Shown: one piece after another, positions 1 through 12,514 of the stretch
Layout of the letters: the number at the start of each line of letters is the position of its first letter
Numbering within the stretch: position 1 is the stretch's first letter
Origin: Rhabdophis nuchalis
Lineage: Eukaryota > Chordata > Lepidosauria > Squamata > Natricidae
DNA: 64,000 nt
Direction: 5' to 3'
Assembly: GCA_039707465.1 (NCBI GenBank)
Contig: CM077643.1
Span: 44,458,605-44,522,604 of the forward strand
Made by a program: the position numbers and the translations under genes
Notes under the pieces: model-generated
Seen by the model: the letters and a program-made list of their open reading frames with translations, nothing else
Told to the model about the DNA's origin: nothing
Databases searched by the model: none

Positions 1-6
1 TATATG

Positions 7-250
7 TGGGGAGGCACAGTGGCTCATTGGTTAAGATGCTGGGCTTGTCAGCTGAAAAGCTGGCAACCCAGGTTCAAGACAAGAGCGCTACGCAACTGGC
101 TGGGTTTTCATCCTTGCCCCAGCTCCTGCCCCCTATAGCAGTTTGGAAGCATGCAAATGCAAGTAGATAAATAGGTACCACTTCGGTGGGAAGGTAACAC
201 CATGTTGTGATGTCATTCTGGCTACATGACAGTGGAAATGTCTTTGGTCA
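7..250 (+). repeat. tRNA-derived squamate SINE (diverged)
   Basis: The head reads like a tRNA with an A-box-like segment (GTGGCTCATTGGTTAAGATG) and a B-box-like GGTTCAAGAC. It is followed by a body with AGCAGTTTGGAAGCATGCAA and GGTGGGAAGGTAACAC, shared with better-preserved copies at 4735 and 18308. I recall this layout from the Sauria SINE family. It is more diverged than the other two copies. Confidence 0.8.
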
Positions 251-606
251 GCATAGAAGAGCACTGCTCTGCAGAGTCAGCAATAACAAGTGGAATAAAA
301 TCTGCAGGGACTTTTATTTTTAACATAATTGTTTTTAAAAATTGTATATGCACACACATATACATACAATTTTACATTATTAACAATTATGTATTGTTTT
401 GTATTCAAATCTTGTTATAGTTAAGTGACTGAAGTAACATAAAAGTATTTGTAATAATAGAAAAAGATATGACAACCTGGCCAAAACTCCGCGACAAAAT
501 ATTAAGCATTTGCTTTGTGAGAATTTAGAAAAGAATGTCGATTGACAGAAACCAAGCATGGAGTTATCAAGAATAAATCACGCCATCAACATTATCTTTT
601 TTTTTT

Positions 607-1560
607 TTGATACAGCAAGGAGCTGTAGCTGACCACAGGGAAGCAGTGGACATAGTATATTCGATTTCCAAAATAGTTCAACAAAGTCCCTCATGAAATT
701 CTAGCAAAGATGACAAAAAGAGAGCAGAACTATACTACCATTTGATCACTAGACGCTGGTTCAATAATGATAGACAAAAAGGGCATATGAATGGTTCCAT
801 GTCAAAATAAAAGGAAGTATTCAGTGATATAGGTCCTGTACAGTGCAACGTAGTTAAAAATGATTTGGATGAATATTAGGAAATCATCACATTTGCTAGC
901 AACACAAATATAGGGGGATAGCAAACACCTCAAATGACTGTATCAAGATTCAGGAAGAACTTCACAAACAAGAACAATGGAGAGTAGCCAGCAAGATGTA
1001 AATGTAAAATCCTACATCAAAGTAAGAAAACTCAAAGCATGAGTATAGGATGGGTGGACCAGAGTGGACATCGAAAGGGATCTTGGTTTCTTGGTAGATT
1101 ACACACCCGGACATGAGCCAACAGCAATACACAGCTGCAAAGAAACAAATATAATCTTTGGCTGCATCAACAAAAATACAGTACATTGTCAAGATCACGA
1201 ATATCATTTGTTCTTTTCTAGAATATTGTATCCATTTCTGGGCACTGCACTTTAGGAATGGAAGGAGTGTATTCAGAAGACAATAACTAAGACAAATAAG
1301 TAGCTGAAAGGAAAAACCTATATGGAATAAAGATATTAGGCACATTTAGCCTAAGAAAGAGAAGACTAAAGAAAGAATTGATAGCTATATTCAAATATCT
1401 GAAGGACTATAGTATCGCATAAAAAGACAGAATTATTCAGTTGTTCCAGAAAACAGAGACAGGATAATTGAATGATAATACTTGATTCAAGTACTGGACA
1501 AAGGGAGACAAAATGATCTCCGAAGTATCTTCTAATTCTTACATTCTATAATTGTGAATG
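607..1560 (+). mobile_element. Decayed CR1 LINE fragment
   Basis: Broken frames match the CR1 reverse-transcriptase C-terminal half in order. A segment like GAVADHREAVDIVY lies near 618-660, corresponding to the motif before the catalytic region. RDLGFLV lies near 1077-1097 and GCINKN near 1161-1178, both standard in CR1. Many stops and frameshifts are present, so this is an old copy. Its better-preserved relatives are at 39724-40388 and 9860-10447. Confidence 0.75.
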
Positions 1561-2610
1561 ATTTTATAACTTGCAGCTCACCTGACCATCTGATTTTTTC
1601 CAAATTTTGCCACATCTCAACTTTTCCCTATATAAAATATGCGCAAGGGATTGGATTGCTGAAGGTTGGTGAGGAGGCCTAATGGCACCTGCTGAAAGAC
1701 ACCCCCTCTCAGTCTGTTTTCTTCTGCACAGCAAGCCCACACACATTTCCATACGCTTAATATATATTTTTAGATACTTGGTATAGGTTTTAAATTTTTT
1801 ATTTGGCTTTTTTGCTTTGATGAGGTTTCTATTTTTCATTCCATTTAGTTCCTTTTAACATTAACTGTTTAGTATTTCATTGCTTATTTACCTTTTTGTT
1901 TATGTTTGTATTCTTTGTTAGCATTTTTCAAAGCAGTTGTCTGAGTCTATTGTATATTACATGAAAAATCTGGAGGAAATGTGTGCAGAATAAGGAAGTC
2001 AAAGGAACAAGGTAATTTGTTTTTGTTCCACACATAAATCTGTTATCCCTCTTCTACCCCTCTTTTTATCTTTCTCATTTTTCAGTTATGTTTCTTTAAG
2101 ATTAATGAAACAAAACTAGGCTCTTGTTTTTGTTTGTTTGATTTATTATTTTTAAATCCACCTGTTACCGCTGGATTCATATATTACATATATATTGCAA
2201 ACTCAGGGTTTAATAATGTTTTTTTGAATAAACCACATCTTTGGTTTCCCAAATCTATTAAACTATGAACCATAATTTTCAAGCTATTAGGACTTCACAA
2301 CACACTACACTAAAACACAACCGATATTTCAGCACTTTTGTGCTGAAATAGGATTTAAATTCATTCTCAGCCATGGAAGTTCACAAAACCTGTCACTCCA
2401 TCCTGTTGTCATCTTAACCTACTTCACAGGATTGTTACTATTGGGAGAGAAATGGAAGAAAGGACACTACATATTCTAATGTGGACATCGGAAGGAGTGG
2501 TATGGCAGGATATAAATGCCACGATTAAAATTATTTATTTTATCAAATGTAGAAAGGCCCATCTCACTCACAGAGCGATTCCAATGTGCCCTCCCAATCC
2601 TGGGTGTGCG

Positions 2611-2749
2611 TGTGGTGTATTGTGTGTATGTATGTACGTGGGTATACCCCCCCCACACACACACACCTCCAAGGGTCAATTGCATTGACCGCAGTGAGCA
2701 AATCTCCCTAAGGAAACATGCACAGGATCTGGTGTGTGTGTGTGTGTGA
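2611..2749. repeat. Short GT/CA microsatellites
   Basis: A GTGTGTATGTATG tract, a run of C followed by ACACAC (about 2648-2668), and a (GT)n run near 2731-2749 lie within 140 bp of each other. They are simple repeats in PSMC6 intron 1, about 200 bp from the splice donor of exon 1. Confidence 0.85.
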
Positions 2750-2919
2750 TCTGAATATTATATGGAAAAATAAAGACTTTTCGCTCCAAGGCGTCTTCCC
2801 CACCCTGTTTGACACGAGATCATTATTATTATCATTATAAAGAAATCTGGTTCTTTGGGGATCCCGAGAGAAGGGTGAAATCAGGGAGAAGCACAGAGAC
2901 CGGCCTTCCTTCTCCGTCA

Positions 2920-3215
<296 letters not shown>

Positions 3216-3396
3216 GTATGCACCTTGAGCGTGATAAACAGAATGAGCCAATGTTCATGTAATAATGTGATCCCGAATAATCATTTATTCACTATTCACT
3301 ATCATTGTGGGGAGGCGGGATGTAGGAAACTGATGTAGATTAATGGATGTAGGCCGTGTGTATAAATAATTATCCATTCGTTATTCCTGGAGTGTA

Positions 3397-3690
3397 AGGT
3401 ATTCCTGGGCTACCAACCTGACTTCCATTGAGGACCTCTATACTGCACAATCAAAAAGAGGGCTGAGAAAATATCTACACACCCCTCACATCCTGAATTG
3501 TTGAATTGTTTCAACTTTTACCCTCAAAACGATTCTATAGGGCATTGCACACCAGAACATCTACACACACAAGACACTCCCCCTACCCAATGCCATCACT
3601 CTACTAAACAACTAATTCTCAGAACACTGTCAAACTACTTATTTAGTAAGGCTGTGATTCTTTTAATTTTTCCATTCCATTCTATTCTGT
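3397..3690 (+). mobile_element. LINE 3' end fragment (same family as 27860-28680)
   Basis: The text runs from a segment like TTGAGGACCTCTATACTGCA through AAAAAGAGGGCTGAGAAAAT to AACTAATTCTCAGAACACTG. It matches, with divergence, the reverse complement of the element at 27860-28680. The shared order shows one non-LTR family. Reading frames across it are remnants, not a host gene. Confidence 0.65.
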
Positions 3691-4465
3691 TTTTGCAAAT
3701 TCAGAGGTTTATACACCATGGTAGTATTGATGGAGAATGCATGGCTTTATTATCAATCTCATTTTTTAAAAAAAAAACACCAACCTCTGAATATTGTTTA
3801 TTTTTATTGTCCCATTACTTTCCAAATTATTGGCATATAAAACAAAACAATATAGACAACTGCAACAAGGCAAAGATAACTTTTTGCCTTGTTACTTTGT
3901 AACAAAATCAAATGTAAATTGAATTCCGCCCCCAAGGGAAATTATGGCACTTGTCCACACTTGCATTTTGAGTGCCATATCCAACATAAAGCTGAAACCA
4001 TCCGATTTTTAAAAATAAAATATGCAGAGTTACTCCAGATGCAAAACAAACCATCAAACTGAGTGTAGAATTAATTTTAACTTTATAGAATAACATTGAT
4101 TGTTTATTAATCGTGTATGTGTGTGTTAACTCTTAGCCCTCTGTTCCCATTCTGGTTTTTGGATGTTGTAATGTTGTATCCATTGCTACTGCATTTGAGC
4201 CCATCTACCTTGCTGCTATTTATTCTTGTCTTTTCTTTCATTTCCAAAATATGATTTTATGAGCCTGATTATATATGCCTCTAGTGAGAATTTAGGATTG
4301 CTTGATTCTGTGAATTGTCAGTCATGGTCTATTGATCTGGTCTTCATAAAATCTATGAGTGGTTTATTTTGGTTTCATACTTGCATAGTATGAAGTAATG
4401 CCTTTGCCATTGTCACTAAAATAATCACACCCCCCCCCCCCCCACATCTTCCTATATTGGTGCAC

Positions 4466-4634
4466 CAGTGGTGGGCTGCCAATTTTTTTATTACTGGTTT
4501 GGGCGCGTTTGTGCACGCCCACGAACAACAGTTCTGCACATGCGCAGAAGCATCTAGGCGGGTGGGCACAGCTTCCCGCCACCGCTACTACTAGTTCAAC
4601 CAATCCAGGCTGAACAGGGAGAAACCCACCTCTC
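4466..4634. mobile_element. Non-autonomous hAT-like element, CAGTGGTGGG family
   Basis: It begins CAGTGGTGGGCTGCC and ends GAAACCCACCTCTC, imperfect terminal inverted repeats. The flanking 8-mers are TGGTGCAC (4458-4465) and TGCTGCAC (4635-4642), 7 of 8 identical, as expected for a hAT-type 8-bp target duplication. There is no coding capacity. Relatives lie at 23340, 31097, 44683 and 45296. Confidence 0.75.
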
Positions 4635-4734
4635 TGCTGCACCCTAGTATAAGCGATTGCTTGTTTTAGCTGGGATGGTCTTCATGCCTTGTGTGATCCT
4701 GCTGGAATTATATACTCTTAGTATGCACTTAGTA

Positions 4735-5086
4735 AGGGACGTGGTGGCTCAGGGGCTAAGACGCTGAGCTTGTTGATCAGAAAGGCCGGGAATTCGGTGG
4801 TTCAAATCCCTAGTGCCGTGTAACGGAGTGAGCTCCTGTGACTTGTCCCAGCTTCTGCCAACCTAGCAGTTTGAAAGCATGTAAAAATGCAAGTAGAAAA
4901 TTAGGGACCACCTTTGGTGTGAAGGTAACAGTGTTCCATGCGCCTTCGGCATTTAGTCATGCCGGCCACATGACCATGGAGACGTCTTTGGACAGTGCTG
5001 GCTTTTCGGCTTTGAAACGGAGATGAGCACCGCCCCCTAGAGTCTGGAATGACTAGCACATATGTGCGAGGGGGACCTTTACCTTA
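4735..5086 (+). repeat. tRNA-derived squamate SINE, well preserved
   Basis: A-box-like GTGGCTCAGGGGCTAAGACG and B-box-like GTGGTTCAAATCC form the tRNA-like head. The central body includes GTAACGGAGTGAGCTCCTGT. The 3' part includes CATGCCGGCCACATGACCAT and ends GTGCGAGGGGGACCTTTACC. This is the most complete member of the family in the window. Confidence 0.85.
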
Positions 5087-5749
5087 GCATTCACACACCT
5101 GGTGTTCTTCACTCATCCCTCCCTGGAATACCACCACAAGCTGTCTAGAGTTGACATGGATGGTATATAAATTTTAAAAATAAAGAAATAAAATGATGAG
5201 GCAGAATAGTAGGATTCGAGAGGGCCAAAAACATACATGCCAAAGTGGTCTTCATCAGCTTTCATACACTGAACATTCCAGTTACTTCCCCCAATTATTT
5301 CTCCTCCCAAGAAGGACGTTATCCACAGTGACAGAAAGTGACCTTTTCATCAACAAGACCCCAGATCCTTCCATCCAAGGATTCTGCACCCTTTCAAAAG
5401 AAACTCAATCCTTGGTTGTCTTTGAGCTTGGTTGTTTTCTTGCAGACTTTGCATTGGCCAAACTAAGTAACATCATTTCAACCTTGAGCTACAAATATTC
5501 TCCTTGATTGGCAATTCAGTCCTCCAAGTTAATATAATTCTGCAGCTAGCCCAATGTACTCCCGGCTCAAACTTGTTGTAGTGTAAGCTAACCCACTCCC
5601 CCAATTTAATAGGTGAAAATGGGTAGAGTTTGTGGACAGCCCATTTCACCATTGGAGGGAATTCTTACTCTTCCTTTCTCTTACTCATCCTTGCCATCCC
5701 TGAGCTTCAGCTGATTTGACAGCTCCTCTAAGCAAGCAAGGCATTAGAG

Positions 5750-6250
5750 CAGTGATGGCTAACTTTTTCTGGGCCAAGTGCCTAAAGCGCCCAAACCCCC
5801 AAAATGCAATGTGCACGCGGCCCCCGCGCATGTGCCCCACACATGCCGCCTGCATGTACTCTGTCCCCCATGCATGTGTGTGGGGCCCCTGCACATGCCC
5901 TACCCCCCCATGCGTACATGGCAGAGACCCAGTTTTAATTAGTGGGATTTGTATTAAATTTTTAGCACAGGGTTCCTAAATTTAATCTGCTTTTATTATG
6001 GTGTATTTTGTATGGTGTGTTTATTTATCTATTTTTATACTTGTTTTTAACTTCCTGTGCACTGCCCTGAGTCCCTTCGGGGAGATAGGTTGCAGTTTAT
6101 AAATAAAATAAAATAAAATCAAGACTGGCTGGCTGGCGGGAGGCATTTGCACATATGCAGGACAGCTAAACTGGGCCGATGGCTCACGTGCCTGCAGAGA
6201 GGACTCTGCATGCCACCTCTGGCCTGTGTGCCATAGGTTCACCATCATGG
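5750..6250. mobile_element. hAT-like element carrying an L2 tail insertion
   Basis: Left end CAGTGATGGCTAACTTTTTC and right end GGTTCACCATCATG mirror the ends of the cleaner copy at 20908-21280. Flanks CATTAGAG on the left and CATTAGCA on the right suggest a decayed 8-bp target duplication. Inside, about 5940-6117 is an L2 3' tail (CCCTGAGTCCCTTCGGGGAG followed by AAATAAAATAAAATAAAAT), so an L2 landed in the older element. Confidence 0.7.
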
Positions 6251-6955
6251 CATTAGCAGCTGCTTAGCACATTTCTGTCCGATTATGAAAAAGCTACCGG
6301 TAAATTGCATGAGACCACTTATTTGAATGGGAGCCACCAAGAAATCCCCTCCAGTATTAAAAACAAACAAAGTGGCAACAGCAATTTGCTGCTATAACAC
6401 TTCCAGAACAATTACATGAATTAAGTTATTAATTTATGAAATCATTAGGAACTGAGCTCAGTTTGAGTTCACCTCCTGATGACTTACCTTTCCCTTACCT
6501 TGTTCTTCTACAGGCTTCTCTTTTTGAGAAAGTGGAAGGAAACTACTGATTGGCTTATGGTATTCTGAGTGTCATCTGAGGTCAGCAGAAATCAAGACCA
6601 TTTAGCAAGTCTACTTTCAGTTTTAAAGGACTGGGGGAAGAAGGGTCTAGAAAGAATGTTACGTGGAAGTGCCCCAAATGCTAATGCTACTAATAAATTG
6701 TAACAATAGATTTTCCTCTTCCGTCTAAAATAAATGGCAATGTCAGTGCAACTTGGGCATTAGTTCAAAGTAGATACTTGGAAATCTAGTTTAAAATTGA
6801 CACTAAGGCTGTGCCAGGGGTGGGTTCCGGTAGCCACTACTGCCAGTTTGCTTGTGGTCACACAGCATTTGTGGGCTTGATGTGCACGATGCTCATGTGC
6901 AGTACTATAAAAATGCTTCTGCACATGCGCAGAAGCAAAAAACCAAGATGGCAGC

Positions 6956-9013
6956 ACCCATTTACGGACTTACATTGTGGCGCTGAGAGTGGCCAAACGC
7001 CATCATTGTGCCACTCTCATAGCATCCGCAGATAACCGCCCTGCCACCCTGTTTAGGGTGACCCGTTCCCTCCTTCAACAGAGGGTGCGGGAAGCCCCAT
7101 TACAGGGTAGAGCAGAGGAATTTGTGATTTATCTGCAGGAGAAAATCGCTCAGATACATAACGAGTTAGTCTCCATTGATGGCCCAGTGGGATGCCACGA
7201 GGCGGATCTTGGTTGGGAGGAGTTTGACTCTGTTACTTCCGAGGATATGGACAGGTTACGTGGGCGACTGCGAGCCACCACATGTTTATTGGACCCGTGT
7301 CCTTCCTGGCTTGTACTGGCATCCTGGGAGGTGACACGAGGCTGGCTCCAAGAGGTTGTCAACGCTTCTTTAAGTGAGGGTTTCTTGCCTGCCTCCCTTA
7401 AAGAGGCTATGGTGAGGCCCCTCCTGAAGAAGCCCTCTTTGGACCCAGCTTTATTAGCCAACTATCGTCCCGTCTCCAACCTTCCCTTTTTGGCGAAGGT
7501 TGTTGAGTGTGGTGGCACAACAGTTTCCCCGTCACCTGGAGGAAGTTGATTATCTAGACCCGCGCCAGTCCGGCTTTCGGCCCGGGCATAGCACCGAGAC
7601 GGCATTGGTCGCGTTGGTAGATGATCTCTGGAGGGCCAGAGATGGGGGTTGCTCCTCCATCCTGGTCCTATTAGACCTCTCAGCGGCTTTTGATACCATC
7701 AACCATGGTATCCTATTGCATCGGCTGGGGGGGGGGTTGGGGGTGGGAGGCACCGTTTTACGGTGGTTCTCCTCCTACCTCTCTGGTCAATCGCAATTTG
7801 TGTTGGCAGGAGAGCAGAGGTCGACCTCGAGACCCCTCACATGTGGGGTGCCTCAGGGGTCGGTTCTCTCGCCTCTCCTGTTCAACACATATATGAAGCC
7901 GCTGGGTGAGATCATCCGTGGTTTTGGGGTAGAGTACCATCTCTACGCTGATGATGCGCAGTTGTATATATCTACCCCAAACCACCCCAACGATGCCGTA
8001 GCGGTGATGTGCCAGTGCCTGGAAGCCGTACGGATCTAGATGGGAAGTAACAGACTCAGGCTCAACCCGGCCAAGACCGAGTGGCTGTGGTTTCCGGCCG
8101 CCCGATTCAACCAGTTGACTCCATCACTGGCCATAGGGGGCGAACATCTTGCCCCTGTGGATGGGGCGCGCAACTTGGGTGTCCTCCTGGATATCCGGCT
8201 GTCCATGGAAGATCAAGTGACAGCCGTGGCCAGTAGGGCGTTTTACCAGGTTAGCCTGGTACGCCAGTTGCGCCCCCTATTGGATCGGGATGCCCTTTGC
8301 ACAGTCACTCATGCCCTCGTGACATCCCGACTGGACTATTGTAACTCTCTCTACATGGGGCTCCCCTTGAGGTGCACCCGAAGACTCCAGCTGGTCCAGA
8401 ATGCAGCTGCGCGAGCAATAATGGGGACCTCTAGGTTCACCCATGTAACACCTCTCTTGCGCGAGCTGCACTGGCTGCCTGTCGCCTTTCGGGTGCGCTT
8501 CAAGGTGTTAGTTGTCATCTTTAAAGCGCTCCATGGCACGGGACCTAGCTATCTGCGGGATCGGATCCTGCCCCATACATCCCTGCGGCCGATTCGCTCC
8601 CACAGAGAAGGGCTTCTCCGGGTGCCGTCCACTAGGCTATGCCAGCGGGCGACGCCCAGGGAAAGGGCCTTCTCTGTGGCGGGCCCGGCCCTCTGGAACG
8701 ACCTTCCCCCGAAATTAGAACAACCACGGACCTCCGCTCCTTCCGTCAAAAATTGAAAACACATTTCTTCTGCTTGGCCGGCCTAGGTTAGTCTCCCGTC
8801 TTTGATAGGGTTTTAGGTTTTTTTTAGTAGAATTTAAATTGAGGGGATTTTAGCGCAGGGACTATTTCGGTTTAATTTGTTTGTATCTATTGTATCTGTT
8901 TTTATGTGTATATTTTTATAATATTTTAATTTTCCCTGTGCACCGCTCCGAGTCCCCTTGGGGAGAGGATGCGGTTATATACATTAAATTTGAAAATTTG
9001 AATTTGAAAACCT
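6956..9013 (+). mobile_element. L2-type LINE, 5'-truncated, inside a hAT element
   Basis: About 2.06 kb of L2 sequence is flanked by ATGGCAGC at 6948-6955 and 9014-9021, a perfect 8-bp direct repeat consistent with target-primed insertion. It carries the second half of ORF2 and a 3' UTR ending in the L2 signature CACCGCTCCGAGTCCCCTTG, followed by short AAATTTG tail repeats. It is the longest LINE in the window and the likely reference for the many shorter L2 tails. Confidence 0.88.
6977..8756 (+). pseudogene. L2 ORF2 reverse transcriptase, broken
   Basis: The frame reads ANYRPVSNLPF near 7457-7490, then shifts at about 7500-7549 into a second frame. That frame carries LDLSAAFDTINHG, GVPQGSVLSPLLFN and the catalytic YADD box (about 7947-7958). 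A TAG stop at 8037-8039 interrupts it; the frame then resumes with MGSNRLRLNPAKTEWLW and runs to 8756. The C-terminal [20 protein letters not shown] and ALWNDLPP motifs are typical of L2. One frameshift and one premature stop make it inactive. The endonuclease domain is missing through 5' truncation. Confidence 0.88.
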
Positions 9014-9859
9014 ATGGCAGCGCTGGGAGAACTGGTTCAAGGGCGTGGCAGGCCTGGGTCGCTGCCGGTTCCGCTGAACCGGGCCAAACAGGTAGGAACC
9101 CACTACTGGGCTGTGCCCCATTTCAACCATATCTACAGAATAGGTTTTGGATAAAATAGATGGAACTGATTTTAAAAAAAACCTCTGCTATTGTCTTACA
9201 TTCCACTGATTCTTCTTGACAGGAAATTCGAATGCAATATGAAAGTATATGCATTTGGGTAGAGGCCAAATACTTGTTCAGTGGCTAATACAGCAGTATT
9301 TTTGTCAGTGTCCAAGTATTTTTAAAACCACCATTACATTCCAAACACAGATGATTCAAGAGTCACAGGAAGCTTCATAGGGCTGTGTCCCTAATCATTC
9401 AGCTTGAGAGCTTGATGGGGATGTTACACAGAGCAGTAGATATTGGTCTGTATACACCCCTGGGTATGACCCAATAGCACTGTTATTAAAATGTTTTCAG
9501 CCGGTCATTCTGCTTTCTCTCTAGCATGTGTGTAAGGCAGCTGACATCATCAACATGATTAAACTAATAACTTCATGGAGGACAAGACAAATAAAATAAC
9601 AAAAATCAAACAAGGCAGAGGGATAATTTATGAAGGCTGTTGGCTTGATGGAATAAAATCTTTCAAAGGATGTTTAAATGAATAAAAAACCAACTGCATT
9701 TGAAAGTCCACAATGCTTATGCTCCCAAAACACATCGAATCATTGACTAGCTAAGCCAATTTTACAATAACATGCTCTGCAAACCCAGATTGTATGCTAG
9801 TTTGGAGTTCAGTTTTACCATGGAAAGCCAGAAAATTGGGTGGAGTATAATAGTATAAT

Positions 9860-10447
9860 AGCCAACACAGTTCTAGGCTGCATAAACAGAGGGATAGAAT
9901 CTAGATCACGTGAAGTGTGTTAATGCCACTGTATAGTGCCTTGGTAAGACCACACTTGGAATACTGCATACAGTTTTGGTCGCCACGATGTAGAAAAGAC
10001 GTGGAGACTCTGGAAAGAGTGCAAGATGATTAGGGAACTGGAGACTAAAACATATGAAGAATGGTTGCAGGAGCTGGGTATGTCTAGTTTGATGAAGAGA
10101 AGGACCAGGGGAGACATGATAGCAGTGTTCCAATATCTCAGAGGGTGCCACAAAGAAGAGGGAGTCAAACTATTCTCCAAGGCACCTGGGGGCAGGACAA
10201 GAAGCAATGGGTGGAAACTAATCAAGGAGAGAAGCAACTTAGAACTAAGGAGAAATTTCCTGACAGTTAGAACAATTAACTTCTGGAACAGCTTGCCTCC
10301 AGAAGTTGTGAATGCCCCAACCCTGGAAGTCTTTAAGAAGATGTTAGATAGCCAATTGTCTGAAATGGTATAAGGTTCCTGCCCACGCAGGGGGTTGGAC
10401 TAGAAGACCTACAAGGTCCCTTCCAACTCTGCTATTGTATTATTGTA
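9860..10447 (+). mobile_element. CR1 LINE 3' end
   Basis: The fragment covers the C-terminus of CR1 ORF2 and the 3' UTR. Residues such as [15 protein letters not shown] and [16 protein letters not shown] are in frame to a stop near 10371. The hallmark 3' end GGGGTTGGACTAGAAGACCT ... CCCTTCCAACTCTGCTATTG follows, then ATTGTATT tail repeats. Confidence 0.9.
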
Positions 10448-10739
10448 AGGAGCTATTGTATTATTGTATTATTGTAAGGAGAATTACAATACATTAATAA
10501 CGAGTGTACTGTGCACCTCATTTAGGGTGTGAGAATAATTGAGGTATTATATTGTGGACCAGTCAGGTCCATCTATCAAAGCACAGGCAGATGCACAAAA
10601 CACTCCCCATTTCACCCCCATCCTTTCAGCATCTAGGATTTTACATAATGAATCCTGAAACAAGAAAACAAATCACCCTGGACCAAAAATGATTGAACAC
10701 CTGTCCTCAGTTCAACATCCCTTGAACCAAGAGCAACTA

Positions 10740-10970
10740 AGGGAAACTAATCAAGGAGAGAAGCAACCTAGAACTAAGGAGAAATTTCCTGACAGTTAGA
10801 ACAATTAATCAGTGGAACAAATTGCCTCTAGTTGTGGGTGATCCAACACTGGAGTTTTTAAAGAAGAGATTGGACAACCATTTGTCTGAAATGGTATAGG
10901 GTTTCTTGCCTAAGCAGGGCGTTGGACTAGAAGACCTCCAAGGTCCCTTCCAACTCTGTTATTCCGTTAA
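10740..10970 (+). mobile_element. CR1 LINE 3' fragment
   Basis: The sequence from GGGAAACTAATCAAGGAGAG through TTGGACTAGAAGACCTCCAA to CCCTTCCAACTCTGTTATTC repeats the last 230 bp of the CR1 copy at 9860-10447 with substitutions. It is a separate, shorter 5'-truncated insertion about 300 bp downstream of that copy. Confidence 0.88.
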
Positions 10971-12021
10971 GCGCATTTTCATCTGATTTCAAGTAGTAAA
11001 GAACTGGCTTGTTGTCTTTATGTTAGAATAAAACATTTATACGGTAATTCATATTTTGGATGCCATGAAATTATGTCCTCTTAATAAGTAAGTAATGGAA
11101 AGAAATTAAGATAAGAACAGGTCAGAATATCTTAGCTATGTATTAACATATGTGAACTTTATATAATCATATACAACCATGCTAACCAATAGATCATCCA
11201 TCAGTTTGTTAATGTACTGTCACTATTGCCATTATGTAATGCCAAACATTATGCAGAGTTATAGCATAGTGATAATGCATACTTTTATACCATATACTGC
11301 ATTATAGGTATATGGATGGATGGATGTTGCATGAAAATGAATTAGAATTAAAGCAAACCATAAAGAGGGTTTGCTCAGGAAGATGTCAGGTTACATTGTC
11401 CACTGACAACCACTAGAACAAAAGCTTCAAAGAAAACACAACAAGATATGGTTCTTCAATGAAATGTACATCCAAAAATAACAAATAGTTTCCATGTGAA
11501 GTGACATCACACATTAAAACTAAAAGTGTGGAGATTTGAGATAAATAAAAGCAAATACTATGAACCAGACACATGGTTAAACAAGTGAATTTATTATCCG
11601 ATGTGTGCCATGGCCATCTCTAGAGTGTCTTAAGTGGGGAGTAATGCTGAGTGTGGTTAGAATTTGGCATTTTGCTAAACTGCAGGAATCCAGCTTCTCC
11701 TACCATGTTGCCTATCCCTACATAATTCTGTATAGATTATTTGATATTTTTGCTTTATATATTTTTGTTCTTTTTTGCATTTCTGTACATTTGCTATTAA
11801 TTTCTCCTTTCTCAGGGAGGAAGCATATTGGAGGTGGGTTGGGATGGAATTACTACTGTCAAAACAAAGAATTAAAAAAAAATTCCCTCAAATTGAATAA
11901 AACTCATTAGAAGCCATTAAGTTTCTTATTTCCTTCGCTTGATGGCAGAAGACAAATTCTGCTTTTAGCTGTAGGCTGATCATTTCTGTCTTTTTAAAAA
12001 AACAACAACTAATTATTATTA

Positions 12022-12215
12022 TTTTTGTGCCTTTGAGTCAGTGCTGACACTTGTGACTGCCTGGACCAGTTTTCTTGGCAAGATTTCAGAAGTCGTTTGC
12101 TTGTTTCCTAGGACAGGAAGATACAAACTGGTCAAAGGTCACCCAGCTGGCTTTGTGCTAAGGCAGGATGGCTGTTTATGGCCTGGTGCCTTAACCACTA
12201 CACCAAACTGGCCAT
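12022..12215 (-). repeat. tRNA-derived SINE, minus orientation
   Basis: Reading the reverse strand from the right gives a head with GTGTAGTGGTTAAGGCACCA, like a tRNA A box. It continues into a body containing CCAGCTGGGTGACC. Better copies are at 13812 and 33795. The left part (GAGTCAGTGCTGACACTTGT) differs from the usual tail and resembles that at 63075-63320, so these two may form a subfamily. Confidence 0.65.
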
Positions 12216-12514
12216 TATGTGAATGTGCAAATGTGAAGATTTTGACATATTTGCTTTCTTCCTGTCCTTCAGAATTAATTGGCTCAATAAAACCTATAAT
12301 CTTCCCTTGATCTTTTTGATTCTCAAACCTCAATAATGTTCCCTCACTCAAGTTTATTGGTATCTTTTTTCAAATCCAACAGATACACCAGCAAGATGCA
12401 AGTCAAAATCAGACTGAATTAGAACCAAATTGGAGAGCCATTTTTCTTTCCCACTGAGGCGCTGTCCTTTTGAATTGTTATACCATCCTCTGTGGTTTAA
12501 TGTCTATAGTTCTC

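Larger units (their letters stand above)
6815..9108. mobile_element. hAT-like element split by an L2 LINE
   Basis: Left end CAGGGGTGGGTTCCGGTAGC and right end GGAACCCACTACTG are inverted repeats. They are bracketed by perfect 8-mers GGCTGTGC at 6807-6814 and 9109-9116. Without the inserted LINE (6956-9013) the element is about 236 bp and non-coding. The target duplication shows that both halves were one element before the LINE arrived. Confidence 0.85.

Noticed and set aside
3498..3902. 134-codon frame downstream of the PSMC6 promoter
   Set aside because: It begins in a LINE 3' end shared with 27860-28680 and has no similarity to a host protein.
4735..5086. Functional tRNA genes at SINE heads
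   Set aside because: A and B boxes are present but no full cloverleaf with acceptor stem can be drawn. The heads continue into SINE bodies and recur.
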